A stretch of 64,000 nt of DNA, from the NCBI RefSeq assembly GCF_033546915.1, contig NZ_CP137850.1:186001-250000 (forward strand), written 5' to 3'. The position numbers and the translations under genes were made by a program. The notes beneath the pieces were generated by a model. That model worked only from the letters and a program-made list of their open reading frames with translations. It was not told where the DNA came from and did not search any database. Numbering within the stretch: the first letter of the stretch is position 1; each line of letters begins with the position of its first letter. Source of the DNA: Mycoplasmopsis verecunda. GTDB lineage: Bacteria; Bacillota_I; Bacilli_A; Mycoplasmatales; Metamycoplasmataceae. This document shows, piece by piece, positions 23,682 to 36,398 of the stretch.

Positions 23682-24303
23682 ATTTAAATGGATAAGTTTT
23701 CATATGTCTTTGTGCAAGATCTATTTCTTCAGGTTGTTCATAATCACCTAATTCAGGTTTTAGAAATAAAGCTACAATTGCATATGAATCAGCACCTTTT
23801 AAGTAAGAATATAATTGAGCTTGTTTACGATAAGAAGGATCCACTCCTTCTTTTTCTCATACATCTTTTTTCTTTTCTTGTGCGGTTTTGATTTCAAGTA
23901 TCATGTTTTTTGACGGTAAAAATCCATCAGGTACTCCACCAATAATAGGATCAGAAGCAAAAAAATCATAATTATAAGCTGCTGCTTCATAATTTTCTAT
24001 TGATACATTTGGCATTTTTTCTCTTAAATAATCAAAAATTCTTGGCTCCAGCACAACACCAGCATGTACATATTTTTGAGTTAAAACAGGAAGCTTTAAT
24101 CTTGTAATATGACAAAAAGCACTAAACTCATTTTTGAATGCATCTTTTATTAAGATATCAGCAATAGAACTACCACCCATTTTTTTATATTTATCAAATT
24201 GATTATTTGAATGTAATTTTGAATATAATTCATCGCTTAAAATCAGAACCTGATTTTTGTAATCGATTGTGTAATCCTTTTTATTAAAATATTTTCTCGG
24301 CAT
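23524..24303 (-). CDS. YqaJ-like PD-(D/E)XK nuclease (MAGa7180-type)
   Basis: 259 residues in code 4, ATG 24303, stop TAG 23524-23526. The early motif GGSSIAD (43-49), Glu86 in VLEPRIFDYL, Asp126 in GGVPDGF and Glu137-x-Lys139 in LEIKTA form the layout of YqaJ/lambda-exonuclease-like nucleases, which digest or process DNA ends with Mg2+. It resembles what is annotated in mycoplasmas as the MAGa7180 family of putative nucleases. Its neighbour upstream on the same strand is a P-loop nucleotide-kinase-like protein, 43 nt away. The IS at 21585-23442 inserted in its 3' end, yet the long duplication kept it complete. Confidence 0.75.
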
Positions 24304-24346
24304 AGTTTAATTTTATCATGTAGCAAAAATAAAAATAGTCAATTGA

Positions 24347-24994
24347 CTATTTATTAATATGATTTCTAATGATTACATCCGCTATAACTTTAACATTATC
24401 AAATTTTGGATATCATTCTAAATCGATTAAAGTATTTTGAGGAACTATTTCATCAAAACAAATATTTACTAATTTATCAAAACTTGTTTCAGTAGAGTTA
24501 TCATCAACTCCAGGGACAAATTTTGTTGCATCCATGAATTTTTCAATTCTAATTGATAGAATTTTAACTTCATCACCTTCTTTAACATGTTTTTCTAATG
24601 ATGATTTATTTCCTTTGAAATAATCTAATTCATTAGGGAATCTTAAATCATCAATGATAAATAAACTATTAATGTTATTTTGAGATGCTTCTTCCATTGT
24701 GTCTCTGATTTTTTCAAATACTTTAGCACATCAAACATTTGAATCAATTTTTCTACCAACCTCACCCATAGCAATTCAAAGTGGTCTAACAATTTCTTTA
24801 TCGACACCATCTCAATTAATTTCATCTAGAATAGGTTGTGTAATTTGCTTAATAGGTTGTGCAAATGATAAAATATGAATATTATTATTAAATTGATCTT
24901 TTAATTTTGCTGATAATTCTGAACTTAATAAACCTTTTCCGCTTCTTCTTTTACCATTTATAAGGATAATTAAGTGTTGATTTTTCTTTTTCAT
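24347..24994 (-). CDS. P-loop kinase resembling phage-type deoxynucleotide monophosphate kinase
   Basis: 215 residues, ATG 24994 after an SD-like GGAGGAAC. Walker A is GKRRSGKG (14-21). A FIIDDLRFPNELDYF segment resembles the Asp-Leu-Arg region of T4-type dNMP kinases, which phosphorylate deoxynucleoside monophosphates. Tryptophans are encoded by TGA. It is followed by the nuclease at 24303 in the same direction, so the two may act on DNA or nucleotides together. Dephospho-CoA-kinase-like or other NMP kinases are alternatives. The substrate is not deducible here. Confidence 0.6.
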
Positions 24995-25181
24995 TTATGT
25001 TCCTCCAAATAATTAAATATATAGTTTGTATAGTTATGATATTATACATTGTAATCAAGTTAAATGCTTGCAAAAGAAAAAAATCGTGTAAAAAATGAAA
25101 AAAATTTCCACATTTTTATTTTTATATAAAAAATTAACTTTTTAGTTATTAAATAATAAAAAACATTTAATATTTTATATT

Positions 25182-25604
25182 ATGAAAAAACTTAAATCAT
25201 TATTTATGACTTTTACAGTAGCTTCGCTTGCTACAATACCAATGGTTGCTGCATCATGCGATGATAAAGAAAAACAGCCCATAGAAGCAATTAGCACTGA
25301 ACTAGTTACACGTATAATAGATTTTAATAACACTTTAAAATTTATACCAGCTAGTGGAGTTGCTAATAAAAAACCATCTGAAGTTGTGCCAAATAATTTC
25401 ACTATAACATCTGATGCAAAAAATAAAGATGAATTTACTTATACAATTAATAAATTAGTTCCGGTTGAACTGGATAAAGATAATTATTTAAAAATCGAAT
25501 ATTCTATAACAGATAAAATTAATAAAATTACAATCAATCCTATATATATTCTGTATACTAATTTCAATATAAATACAACTCAAAGCGAATCAAATGAGAA
25601 ATAA
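25182..25604 (+). CDS. Small lipoprotein
   Basis: 140 residues with a signal peptide and lipobox ending at Cys26 (MVAASC). The mature part is a short acidic-to-neutral domain of about 115 residues with no motif I recognise. There is no SD upstream; an AT-rich stretch with a possible -10 (TAATAT, about 25168-25173) directly precedes the ATG, so the mRNA may have almost no leader. It stands alone, between a divergent kinase gene and the rRNA operon. Confidence 0.75.
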   Translation: MKKLKSLFMTFTVASLATIPMVAASCDDKEKQPIEAISTELVTRIIDFNNTLKFIPASGVANKKPSEVVPNNFTITSDAKNKDEFTYTINKLVPVELDKDNYLKIEYSITDKINKITINPIYILYTNFNINTTQSESNEK

Positions 25605-25626
25605 TGCCAGTCATTATTTTTTTTAT
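25599..25626 (+). terminator. Terminator after small lipoprotein
   Basis: AATAATG and CATTATT arms with a CCAGT loop are followed by a T-run. The hairpin begins within the last codons of the lipoprotein gene. Confidence 0.7.
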
Positions 25627-25740
25627 TTTATTATTATGGATATTAAAGAATAGTGTTAAAATATTACAGATATTCACACCTAATGAAATCTAATATTAAA
25701 AATATTTATAAAATTTATTTATTAAAAATGATTTAGGTGC

Positions 25741-25746
25741 TATAAT
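25741..25746 (+). promoter_or_regulatory. Probable rRNA operon promoter (-10 box)
   Basis: TATAAT lies 71 nt before mature 16S. The -35 region is AT-rich and not clear. Confidence 0.55.
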
Positions 25747-25772
25747 AATATCGCTAACAAGCAAATTTATAA

Positions 25773-25796
25773 AGTTCTTTGAAAACTAGATATATA
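25773..25796 (+). promoter_or_regulatory. BoxA-like antitermination motif and 5' arm of the pre-16S stem
   Basis: GTTCTTTGAAAACT matches Gram-positive-type rRNA boxA and recurs at 27426-27439. The overlapping AAAACTAGATATATA is complementary to 27391-27405 downstream of 16S, forming the RNase III-type processing stem. Confidence 0.7.
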
Positions 25797-25816
25797 CAAT
25801 GTACATGACAGTCAAT

Positions 25817-27322
<1,506 letters not shown>

Positions 27323-27582
27323 TACGGAGTACAAAATAACAATTTATTTGTTACTTATTTACAATTTACCTTATTATAATAAGCTGTCATTATATATCTA
27401 GTTTTGAGAGAACTTTCTCTCTTATGTTCTTTGAAAACTGAATAGTAAAGATATTAATATAACAACGACATCAAAAAATAAATTAGTCAATTTGTTTTGT
27501 GATACCGAGAAATTATTAGAAATAATAATTCGTTAAAATGTCTTTGAATACATCAACAACAATAGGAAAATATTGTTACAAC
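27323..27582 (+). other. 16S-23S internal transcribed spacer
   Basis: 260 nt, no tRNA. It contains the 3' arm of the 16S stem (27391-27405) and a second boxA (27426-27439). It also holds the 5' arm of the 23S stem (27427-27448, plus about 27525-27556), complementary to sequence after 23S. Confidence 0.85.
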
Positions 27583-30461
<2,879 letters not shown>

Positions 30462-30498
30462 ATGTATTCAGACATTTTAATGAATTATTAACATTGTA

Positions 30499-30520
30499 TT
30501 ACTATTCAGTTTTCAAAGAA
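30499..30520 (+). promoter_or_regulatory. 3' arm of the pre-23S processing stem
   Basis: 22 nt perfectly complementary to 27427-27448, which includes the boxA copy. More pairing extends inward (about 30461-30491 with 27525-27556). Confidence 0.85.
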
Positions 30521-30523
30521 TAT

Positions 30524-30547
30524 AAACGCGATTTCGCGTTTTTTTAT
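30524..30547 (+). terminator. rRNA operon terminator
   Basis: AAACGCGA and TCGCGTTT arms with a 2-nt centre are followed by a T-run, the only GC-rich hairpin after 23S. Confidence 0.85.
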
Positions 30548-30570
30548 TTCCACCTTTAAAAAATAAGGTA

Positions 30571-30576
30571 TATAAT
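30571..30576 (+). promoter_or_regulatory. -10 box 6 nt before an ATG (leaderless-type start)
   Basis: TATAAT is followed by 6 nt and the ATG at 30583. There is no SD. The same spacing is seen at 34382, 56535 and in the IS at 23316. Confidence 0.6.
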
Positions 30577-30582
30577 TTTATC

Positions 30583-31293
30583 ATGCTTAATAAAGAAATA
30601 GGAAAAAATTTACTTAAATGCCAATATGCTGATTTTTATTTTAAATTACTTCAAATAGATAAAAATGCCAAGTATGCATATAAATTTGCAGATAGCTATT
30701 ATATTAATATTTTTATTAATTTATATTTAAAAAATATAAATAGCATGATTAAACATATTCTTGATTTCAAATGGTATTCAAATGCTACTAGAGATGAGAT
30801 ACAAAATATATTTATCAACGAATATTCAAAATTAATATCAGGAAAAAATGAGTGGTTCGATTCAGAGATGAAAGAACTATATTTTAATTATGGATATGAA
30901 ACTTGTGTAAAGTATCTATGAAAAACATTAAAAATTAACACACAAAATCAAATACAAAAATTCTGTACTGAACAACAGAAATTTGAAAATAGAATAGCTA
31001 ATAGAACAACTAATTTAAAAACATTAAGTATGAATATAAAGTCAGCTGAATGTGCAAAAACAAAGATGCAAAAAGACTACATAGAAGAAATAAAAGTCTT
31101 AAAGAAAGCTAAATATTTAGATGCATCTCAAGAGTACGAATTAGTAAAGAAATTGTATATAGAAAATAATGATGTTAACATTAATGTATTAGATGAAATA
31201 AAAAAGAACGAATCAACAATGAAATATATTAAAAGACAGCAAAAATATTGAACTGAAATTAAAAATAATATGACAGCAAAAAAGATAAAATAG
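30583..31293 (+). CDS. Unknown helical protein
   Basis: 236 residues in code 4. It has no signal peptide or membrane segment. The first half is rich in Tyr, Phe and Asn with several helices. The second half (about residues 125-236) is highly charged and coiled-coil-like, ending in a Lys-rich tail. I do not recognise a family. It is preceded by a leaderless-type promoter and followed by a strong hairpin, so it is a single-gene transcript between the rRNA operon and rplK. Confidence 0.7.
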
Positions 31294-31296
31294 GTC

Positions 31297-31328
31297 AAAA
31301 AAACTTCGTTATAAATCGAAGTTTTTTA
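31297..31328 (+). terminator. Terminator after unknown gene
   Basis: AAAAAACTTCG and CGAAGTTTTTT arms with an 8-nt loop. Confidence 0.88.
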
Positions 31329-31403
31329 ATACAAATAATATATATATCTATAATATAGAAGTAAGAAAAATACTAAAACATTATTAAAAAAATACTTTTT
31401 TAT

Positions 31404-31490
31404 TATAATTAGTTAGCAATATTAAATTATTGCCTCTACTAGTGGGAGATATAACAAATATCGCTAGACCACAATATCGAAAGGATAAAA
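31404..31490 (+). promoter_or_regulatory. Promoter and leader of rplK-rplA
   Basis: TATAAT at 31404-31409 is followed by a leader of roughly 75 nt containing a small hairpin (GATAT/ATATC, 31447-31461). The SD AAAGGA precedes the ATG. In other bacteria L1 represses this operon by binding the leader, and this leader is long enough for such a site. I cannot identify the site with confidence. Confidence 0.5.
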
Positions 31491-32081
31491 ATGGCAAAAA
31501 AAGAAATACAACGTATTGCTAAATTGCAATTCCCTGCTGGACAAGCTAAACCAGGTCCAGCTTTAGCTGGTGTTGGTGTTAACATGCCTGAATTCACAAA
31601 AGCATTTAACGATGCTACAAGAGACAGAGCAGGCGAACCAGTTCCAGTACAAATTACAGTGTACAAAGATAAATCATTTGAATTTAAATTATTTACAGCT
31701 CCTGCATCATTTAAAATTAAACAAGCTGCTAAAATTCAATCAGGTGCAGCTAACCCTAAAACAACAATCGCTGCTACAATTACAAAAGAACAATTAAAAG
31801 AAATTGCCGAATACAAAATGCCTGACTTAAACACAGATGACATTTATGCTGCTATGGCTACAGTTGCTGGTACAGCAAGACAAATGGGTGTTTTAGTTGA
31901 AGGATACGATGACATATTTAAAGCAAAAGCAGAAGCTAAAGCTGCTGCTAAAGCTGCTAAATTAGCTGCTAAGAAAGAAGAAGAACTTAATAGTGATTTA
32001 GAAGATTTAGTAAATACAAAAGGTCAAGCAATTGAAGTTAATGTAATTACAGATGAAAAAGCAAATGAAGGAGAAGAATAA
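31491..32081 (+). CDS. rplK: Ribosomal protein L11 with C-terminal extension
   Basis: 196 residues. The N-terminal domain has the conserved KLQFPAGQAKPGPALAG region and GVNMPEF. The C-terminal rRNA-binding domain ends near residue 140. L11 binds the GTPase centre of 23S rRNA. The roughly 55 extra residues are an Ala/Lys/Glu-rich helix followed by an acidic tail; canonical L11 is about 141 residues. Start supported by SD AAAGGA. rplA follows after 2 nt. Confidence 0.97.
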   Translation: MAKKEIQRIAKLQFPAGQAKPGPALAGVGVNMPEFTKAFNDATRDRAGEPVPVQITVYKDKSFEFKLFTAPASFKIKQAAKIQSGAANPKTTIAATITKEQLKEIAEYKMPDLNTDDIYAAMATVAGTARQMGVLVEGYDDIFKAKAEAKAAAKAAKLAAKKEEELNSDLEDLVNTKGQAIEVNVITDEKANEGEE

Positions 32082-32083
32082 TT

Positions 32084-32779
32084 ATGGCTAAAAGAGTTTC
32101 AAAAAATTTAAAAGCTGCTCGTGAATCATTTGATAGAACAGTTGCTTATGATTTAGCTCAAGCTATTGAATTAGCTAAGAAAACTTCATATGCTAAATTT
32201 GATGCTTCAATTGATCTTGCATTTAACTTAAATCTTGATGTTAGAAAAGCTGACCAACAATTACGTGGTGCTGTATTATTACCAAATGGTACAGGTAAAT
32301 CAGTTCGTGTATTAGTAGCAACAAATAATGTTGAAAAACAAAAATTAGCTACAGAAGCTGGTGCTGATATAGTTGTTGATGCACAAGCATTAGAACAAAG
32401 AATTAAAGAAGATAACTTTGATTTTGATGTTATGGTAGCAGACCCTGCAATGATGCCTTTATTAGGAAAATATGGAAAGAAACTTGGACCTAAAGGTTTA
32501 ATGCCTAACCCTAAAACAGGTACAGTTACTCCTACTCCAGAAAAAGCTGTTGAAGAACTTAAAAAAGGTAAAGCAAACTACCGTACAGATAAAGCTGGTA
32601 TTGTACACTCACTTATTGGAAAAGCAAGCATGCCTACAGAAGCATTAGTTGAAAATGCTCAAACACTTATTTCATTAATTAAGAAACTAAAACCTGCAGC
32701 TGTTAAAGGAGCATATATCCTAAACTTAACAGTTTCAGCTTCAATGGGACCAAGTGTTAAAATTAAAATTGAAAAATAA
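32084..32779 (+). CDS. rplA: Ribosomal protein L1
   Basis: 231 residues, full length for the family. It has the typical VADPAMMPLLGKYGKKLG, LGPKGLMPNPKTGT and KAGIVHS segments. L1 binds the mobile L1 stalk of 23S rRNA and usually autoregulates rplKA. SD GGAGAAG lies at the end of rplK; the ATG is 2 nt after the rplK stop. Confidence 0.98.
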   Translation: MAKRVSKNLKAARESFDRTVAYDLAQAIELAKKTSYAKFDASIDLAFNLNLDVRKADQQLRGAVLLPNGTGKSVRVLVATNNVEKQKLATEAGADIVVDAQALEQRIKEDNFDFDVMVADPAMMPLLGKYGKKLGPKGLMPNPKTGTVTPTPEKAVEELKKGKANYRTDKAGIVHSLIGKASMPTEALVENAQTLISLIKKLKPAAVKGAYILNLTVSASMGPSVKIKIEK

Positions 32780-32786
32780 TATATTA

Positions 32787-32812
32787 AGCTAGAGTTTATC
32801 TCTAGTTTTTTT
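32787..32812 (+). terminator. Terminator after rplA
   Basis: CTAGAG (32789-32794) and CTCTAG (32800-32805) are followed by a T-run. Confidence 0.9.
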
Positions 32813-32840
32813 ATAAAAAAACTCGCTTTATTACGAGTTT
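32813..32840 (-). terminator. Terminator of the three-gene membrane cluster
   Basis: AAACTCG and CGAGTTT arms; read on the minus strand a T-run follows. It ends the minus-strand operon at 32940-34273. Confidence 0.75.
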
Positions 32841-32939
32841 AATCAAGCAATTTAGATATATTTTCATAATCAGAACTATCTAAATTATCCTTAGTTGATA
32901 TATTATCAATAACTTCTTGTAAATTAGAGATGTTATCAC

Positions 32940-33311
32940 TTAATTTATTTTCTTATCTGTTATTCCTAAGAAGATCTGTACACTAACAACTAATGTTGTT
33001 ACAACAGATAGTACAGCTATAAGAACAAAAAATATCATCGTTTTATCAGGGAATTCATTAAATCTAATTGCATACAAGTTTAGTATAACAATACTTGCAG
33101 AAATAAATATTGCTAAAACATTTAAAAATACAAAAAATGCACGTGATAATATATATTTTTTATGTGTTTTGTTCTTTAATTTATTTGACTTAATATTTAT
33201 TTGATTATTTTTTTCTTCGATTGCTTTATTATTAGATTTATTATCTTGATTCTTCAAGGGGCTGATATCATTTAAATCTACTTCGATAATAGTTATATCT
33301 TTATTGTCCAT
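32940..33311 (-). CDS. Two-helix membrane protein, possibly frameshifted at its end
   Basis: 123 residues. A polar, Asn/Lys-rich N-terminal half is followed by two hydrophobic helices (about residues 55-80 and 90-115) and a short tail. The start ATG at 33311 overlaps the end of the preceding gene by 11 nt, so translation is probably coupled. After the stop at 32940, another frame continues (…LSDNISNLQEVID…) to a stop at about 32840. One extra A in the AAAA run near 32949 would join it, so the tail may have been lost by slippage. No family recognised; the layout is like its two neighbours. Confidence 0.65.
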   Translation of the reverse strand: MDNKDITIIEVDLNDISPLKNQDNKSNNKAIEEKNNQINIKSNKLKNKTHKKYILSRAFFVFLNVLAIFISASIVILNLYAIRFNEFPDKTMIFFVLIAVLSVVTTLVVSVQIFLGITDKKIN

Positions 33312-33804
33312 TTAAATATCCTCCTGAAAAATCACTTGATTTAAACCGATCGATTTCTAATATTGCTAAACATCTCTTAAATAAAAGAAATTCAGAATCC
33401 TTTTTATTTAGTCCTTTATAGACAAATAATCTAAGCTCGAAAATACGCTTTTCGAAATCTAGTTGTTTTAATTTATATAAATAAAATGTATATTTCTTGT
33501 TAATAACAAAGAAAGATAATAATCCACTCAAGAATGTTATTAAAGCATTTATAATTGTAGTTGCAATAACATAGTTTAAATTCGAGTTTCCATTTAATCA
33601 AGAAACATAAGGATTATCAGCAATAAAATGTTTACTAGCTCCAGCTAAATATCAAATGGCAATAAAACCGTTAAACATAGTGCACAGAATCATTAAAATA
33701 TTTAATATATAATAAACCACACCATATGATGCAATTTTAATTTTGGTATTGTTAACAAGCGATAAGTATGCTTGATAACTAGATGTTCTATTTTTAGTTT
33801 TCAT
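33301..33804 (-). CDS. Two-helix membrane protein, DUF4231/SLATT-like
   Basis: 167 residues. An N-terminal amphipathic stretch (SSYQAYLSLVNNTKIKIA) is followed by two long hydrophobic helices (about residues 29-52 and 74-102) and a charged helical tail with two Phe/Tyr-rich segments. This matches my memory of mycoplasma DUF4231 proteins, related to the SLATT two-helix domains found with nucleotide-sensing conflict systems. The start lies 1 nt after the stop of the upstream gene; the end overlaps the next gene. The function is unknown. Confidence 0.6.
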
Positions 33805-33805
33805 A

Positions 33806-34273
33806 TTATTTACCACTATTTGTTAATTCACTTTTTAACACTGCACCAATAACTATTTTCTTTCTAGTTGTAGCCTGTTTTCATAAAGCATCTAAAATTT
33901 GTTCCATTGTTTCACTTGATATTTGACCAGCATTATATTTAATTTGTAGGTAAGAAATAGTATTATAAATTTTCTTATATAATGTACTATGAGTATTATA
34001 ACGATATACGGCTATAAACAAGTTTAAAAAGAATGATAATATAATAAATGTTGCTAGTATTACTATATTTCAATAGGAATTTAAACCTGTATTTTGAACA
34101 TTATTAGGCTTTTCTTTTGAAAGGATTGATAAAGCTATGGAAGCTAGAACAATTGCTGATATGTTTAAAATTGCTATTAATAACGAAAACATATCATCTA
34201 ATAGTTTGTATAGCTTTAATTTTTTCTTATCTTTTTGTACTTTTTTATTCAAAAATTCTAAAATTTCTCGCAT
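33806..34273 (-). CDS. Two-helix membrane protein, first of a three-gene cluster
   Basis: 155 residues with a TGA Trp at 34070. A basic N-terminal helix (residues 1-25) precedes two hydrophobic segments (about 28-50 and 70-92) and a helical C-terminus (YKKIYNTISYLQIKYNAGQ…). The topology is the same as the next two genes, suggesting a diverged paralogous set. No SD is obvious at the start. The family is not certain; SLATT-like is a possibility. Confidence 0.6.
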
Positions 34274-34381
34274 AATAAAATTTTATATTTTTTTGCACTT
34301 TTAGCAAACTGTTTTTCCTATTATATAGGACAAAAATGTTGAATTTCTTAACAAAATGATTTTGAATTATTTACTATTGTT

Positions 34382-34387
34382 TATAAT
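34382..34387 (+). promoter_or_regulatory. -10 box 6 nt before the HAD gene start
   Basis: TATAAT, then ATAGCT, then ATG. There is no SD, consistent with a leaderless transcript. Confidence 0.6.
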
Positions 34388-34393
34388 ATAGCT

Positions 34394-35245
34394 ATGAATA
34401 AAAAATGAGTAATTTTTAGTGATGTAGATGGAACAATCTACCCATTCCCTGATAAGATTTTATCTGATGTTAATCGTAGCAAAATAAGAGAATTAGCAGA
34501 GAAAAATATCCCTTTTGTAATTAATACAGGAAATCCGCCTTTACCCAAAATTCAAAGATTAGCTGATGAACTAAATGTCAGATACCTTAGTTGTTCAAAT
34601 GGTGCTATGATATATGATAATGTAGAGAAAAAAGTACTTCATAGAGAATTAATTAATCATGAAAAAGCACAATTAATTTGACCACTAGCACTTAAACATG
34701 GTGTTACATTATATTACATGGGTGATGATCAGTATTATATGTATAATTCAAATGATGCCACAAATGAATTCTTAACTACATTTAACGAATACAATGATTG
34801 AATTAGAGATGGAAGAATTAATTCAGACTTGCATAAGATCGAAGCTTATGGAGAATCTGGCAAACTTAAAGCTTTTTATGATGAATGTTTAGCATCAGGA
34901 CTTCAATTAGATATTATTAATGTTTTAAATAAATACATAGAAATTACAAATATTGGTGTATCAAAGGCTTCTGGGATGAAATGATTATGTGATAATGTGT
35001 TCCAAGCAGAATTAGCTGATGTAATGGCTATAGGTGATAGTGCAAATGACATTCCAATGTTTAAAGTTGCCGGATATTCTTATGCAATGGATAATGCTGA
35101 TTCTTTAACTAAAAAAGCAGCAAAATATTATACAAGCGCTGTTGAACAAGATGGATTAGCTGAAGCTATTGATGATTATTTATATCGTTCAGATTTCGAG
35201 TTAAAAAGAGCAGTTTCTCAACAAAAATCTAAGAAAAAGAAATAA
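34394..35245 (+). CDS. Cof-type HAD family sugar/nucleotide phosphatase
   Basis: 283 residues. HAD motif I is DVDGT (Asp10 nucleophile, Asp12), motif II is NTGN, motif III Lys is in VSKASGMKW, and motif IV is GDSANDIPMF. The cap between motifs II and III is of the Cof type (C2B). Such enzymes dephosphorylate sugar phosphates, nucleotides or FMN-like substrates; the substrate cannot be told. A short Lys-rich tail ends the protein. It is a single-gene transcript: promoter at 34382 and terminator at 35247. Confidence 0.9.
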
Positions 35246-35246
35246 T

Positions 35247-35273
35247 TAAATATGAGTATTCTCATATTTTTTA
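35247..35273 (+). terminator. Terminator after HAD phosphatase gene
   Basis: AAATATGAG and CTCATATTT arms around TATT, followed by a T-run. Confidence 0.85.
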
Positions 35274-35378
35274 TTTGCTACAGTTCTGAATCTTTTATAG
35301 CTACATAATAGTACTTAAATTAAAAATTTTCTTTTGTTTTTTAATTTAATTTAGAAACTATTAATATAAAATTTAAAT

Positions 35379-36389
35379 ATGAAAAAAGTAGCAATGCAAA
35401 AAGTCCAAAAAATTAAAATTAAATTATCAGATTTAAGTATATTTCCAAAATGAACCATTAAAAAAATGGTGTTTGTGGCTATTTTAATTGCTATTTCTGT
35501 TGCATTCACTGTTGTTTCTGCTCAAATAATTCCAATTGTTAATATTCCATCATATAAGTTCTCTTTTATCGGTTTACCAGTCAAAATATCCGGTTTTATA
35601 TTTGGACCAGTTATAGGTGTATTTGTTGGTATTGTGGCTGATTTAATTTCACTTCTTTTTGTCCCGCCAGCTGGATATAATCCTATTTATACAGTTGCTA
35701 CTGCTGTAAATGGATTAATTTCAGGTATTTTCGGATTGTATTACATGGGATTTTTAAGATTTGCATTTTCAAAAGAATACAGATTAAACCGTTTAGCTAT
35801 AAAAATTAACTTATTAGCTTATAAATACAAATTTGAATCAGCTTCAGGGAATCGTAAAAATGCTATTCAAATAGCAAATAAAATTGTGAAATTAAATAGT
35901 AAAAGACAATTTATTGATCAAAACTCATCAAATATAGCTTTAAAAAATATTTACTGTGTTTCAGGAACATTGTTTTTAGTCTTAGCAATTAGTATTATAG
36001 CTTGATATATTGGTTTCTTTGTTAATGATGATATTATTAAGAACGGAATTATTAAAAATAGATGAGTGTTATTAGCTTTAATGACATCAGGTATGACTTT
36101 ACTTGTAATATTTGTAATAGTAGGAAGATTTGCGATGAAGACTGAAAAATATTTAGTTTTTGTTCCTATTATTGTGTTCTGTGCATTTCTTGAGTTAATA
36201 AACATCCCAATACTTTCATTTGCTGACCTATATTCATTAGGAAATAGTGATACTAAGGATATTTTTGTGTGAATTACTCAGCATATATTAACCAGTCCTA
36301 TTAAAATATGATTCAATGTATTTGTTATTTATTATGCTTATATGGTAGTGTCAAAATTAATTAATAAAAATGAGCACCTATCATATTAA
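35379..36389 (+). CDS. ECF transporter substrate-binding membrane subunit (S component)
   Basis: 336 residues with six hydrophobic segments. The first half has the pattern of vitamin-type S components: a helix with VFVAILIAISVAFTV, then FSFIGLPVKISGFIFGPVIG and GIVADLISLLF. A hydrophilic insert of about 70 residues (about 125-195) follows the third or fourth helix, and C-terminal helices come after it. The vitamin is not determined; folate- or riboflavin-type are plausible. The start ATG at 35379 lacks a good SD; ATG 35391 is an alternative. The next gene starts 9 nt downstream and encodes a degenerate ABC ATPase. Confidence 0.8.
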
Positions 36390-36398
36390 GAAGGAAAT

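Noticed and set aside
30462-30582. A 5S rRNA gene after 23S.
   Set aside because: The space contains only the processing stem and a terminator; no 5S-like sequence is seen.
32817-34393. A complete CBASS or other named defence system around the two-helix proteins.
   Set aside because: There is no nucleotidyltransferase, SLOG or other sensor next to them, only a HAD phosphatase on the other strand with its own promoter.
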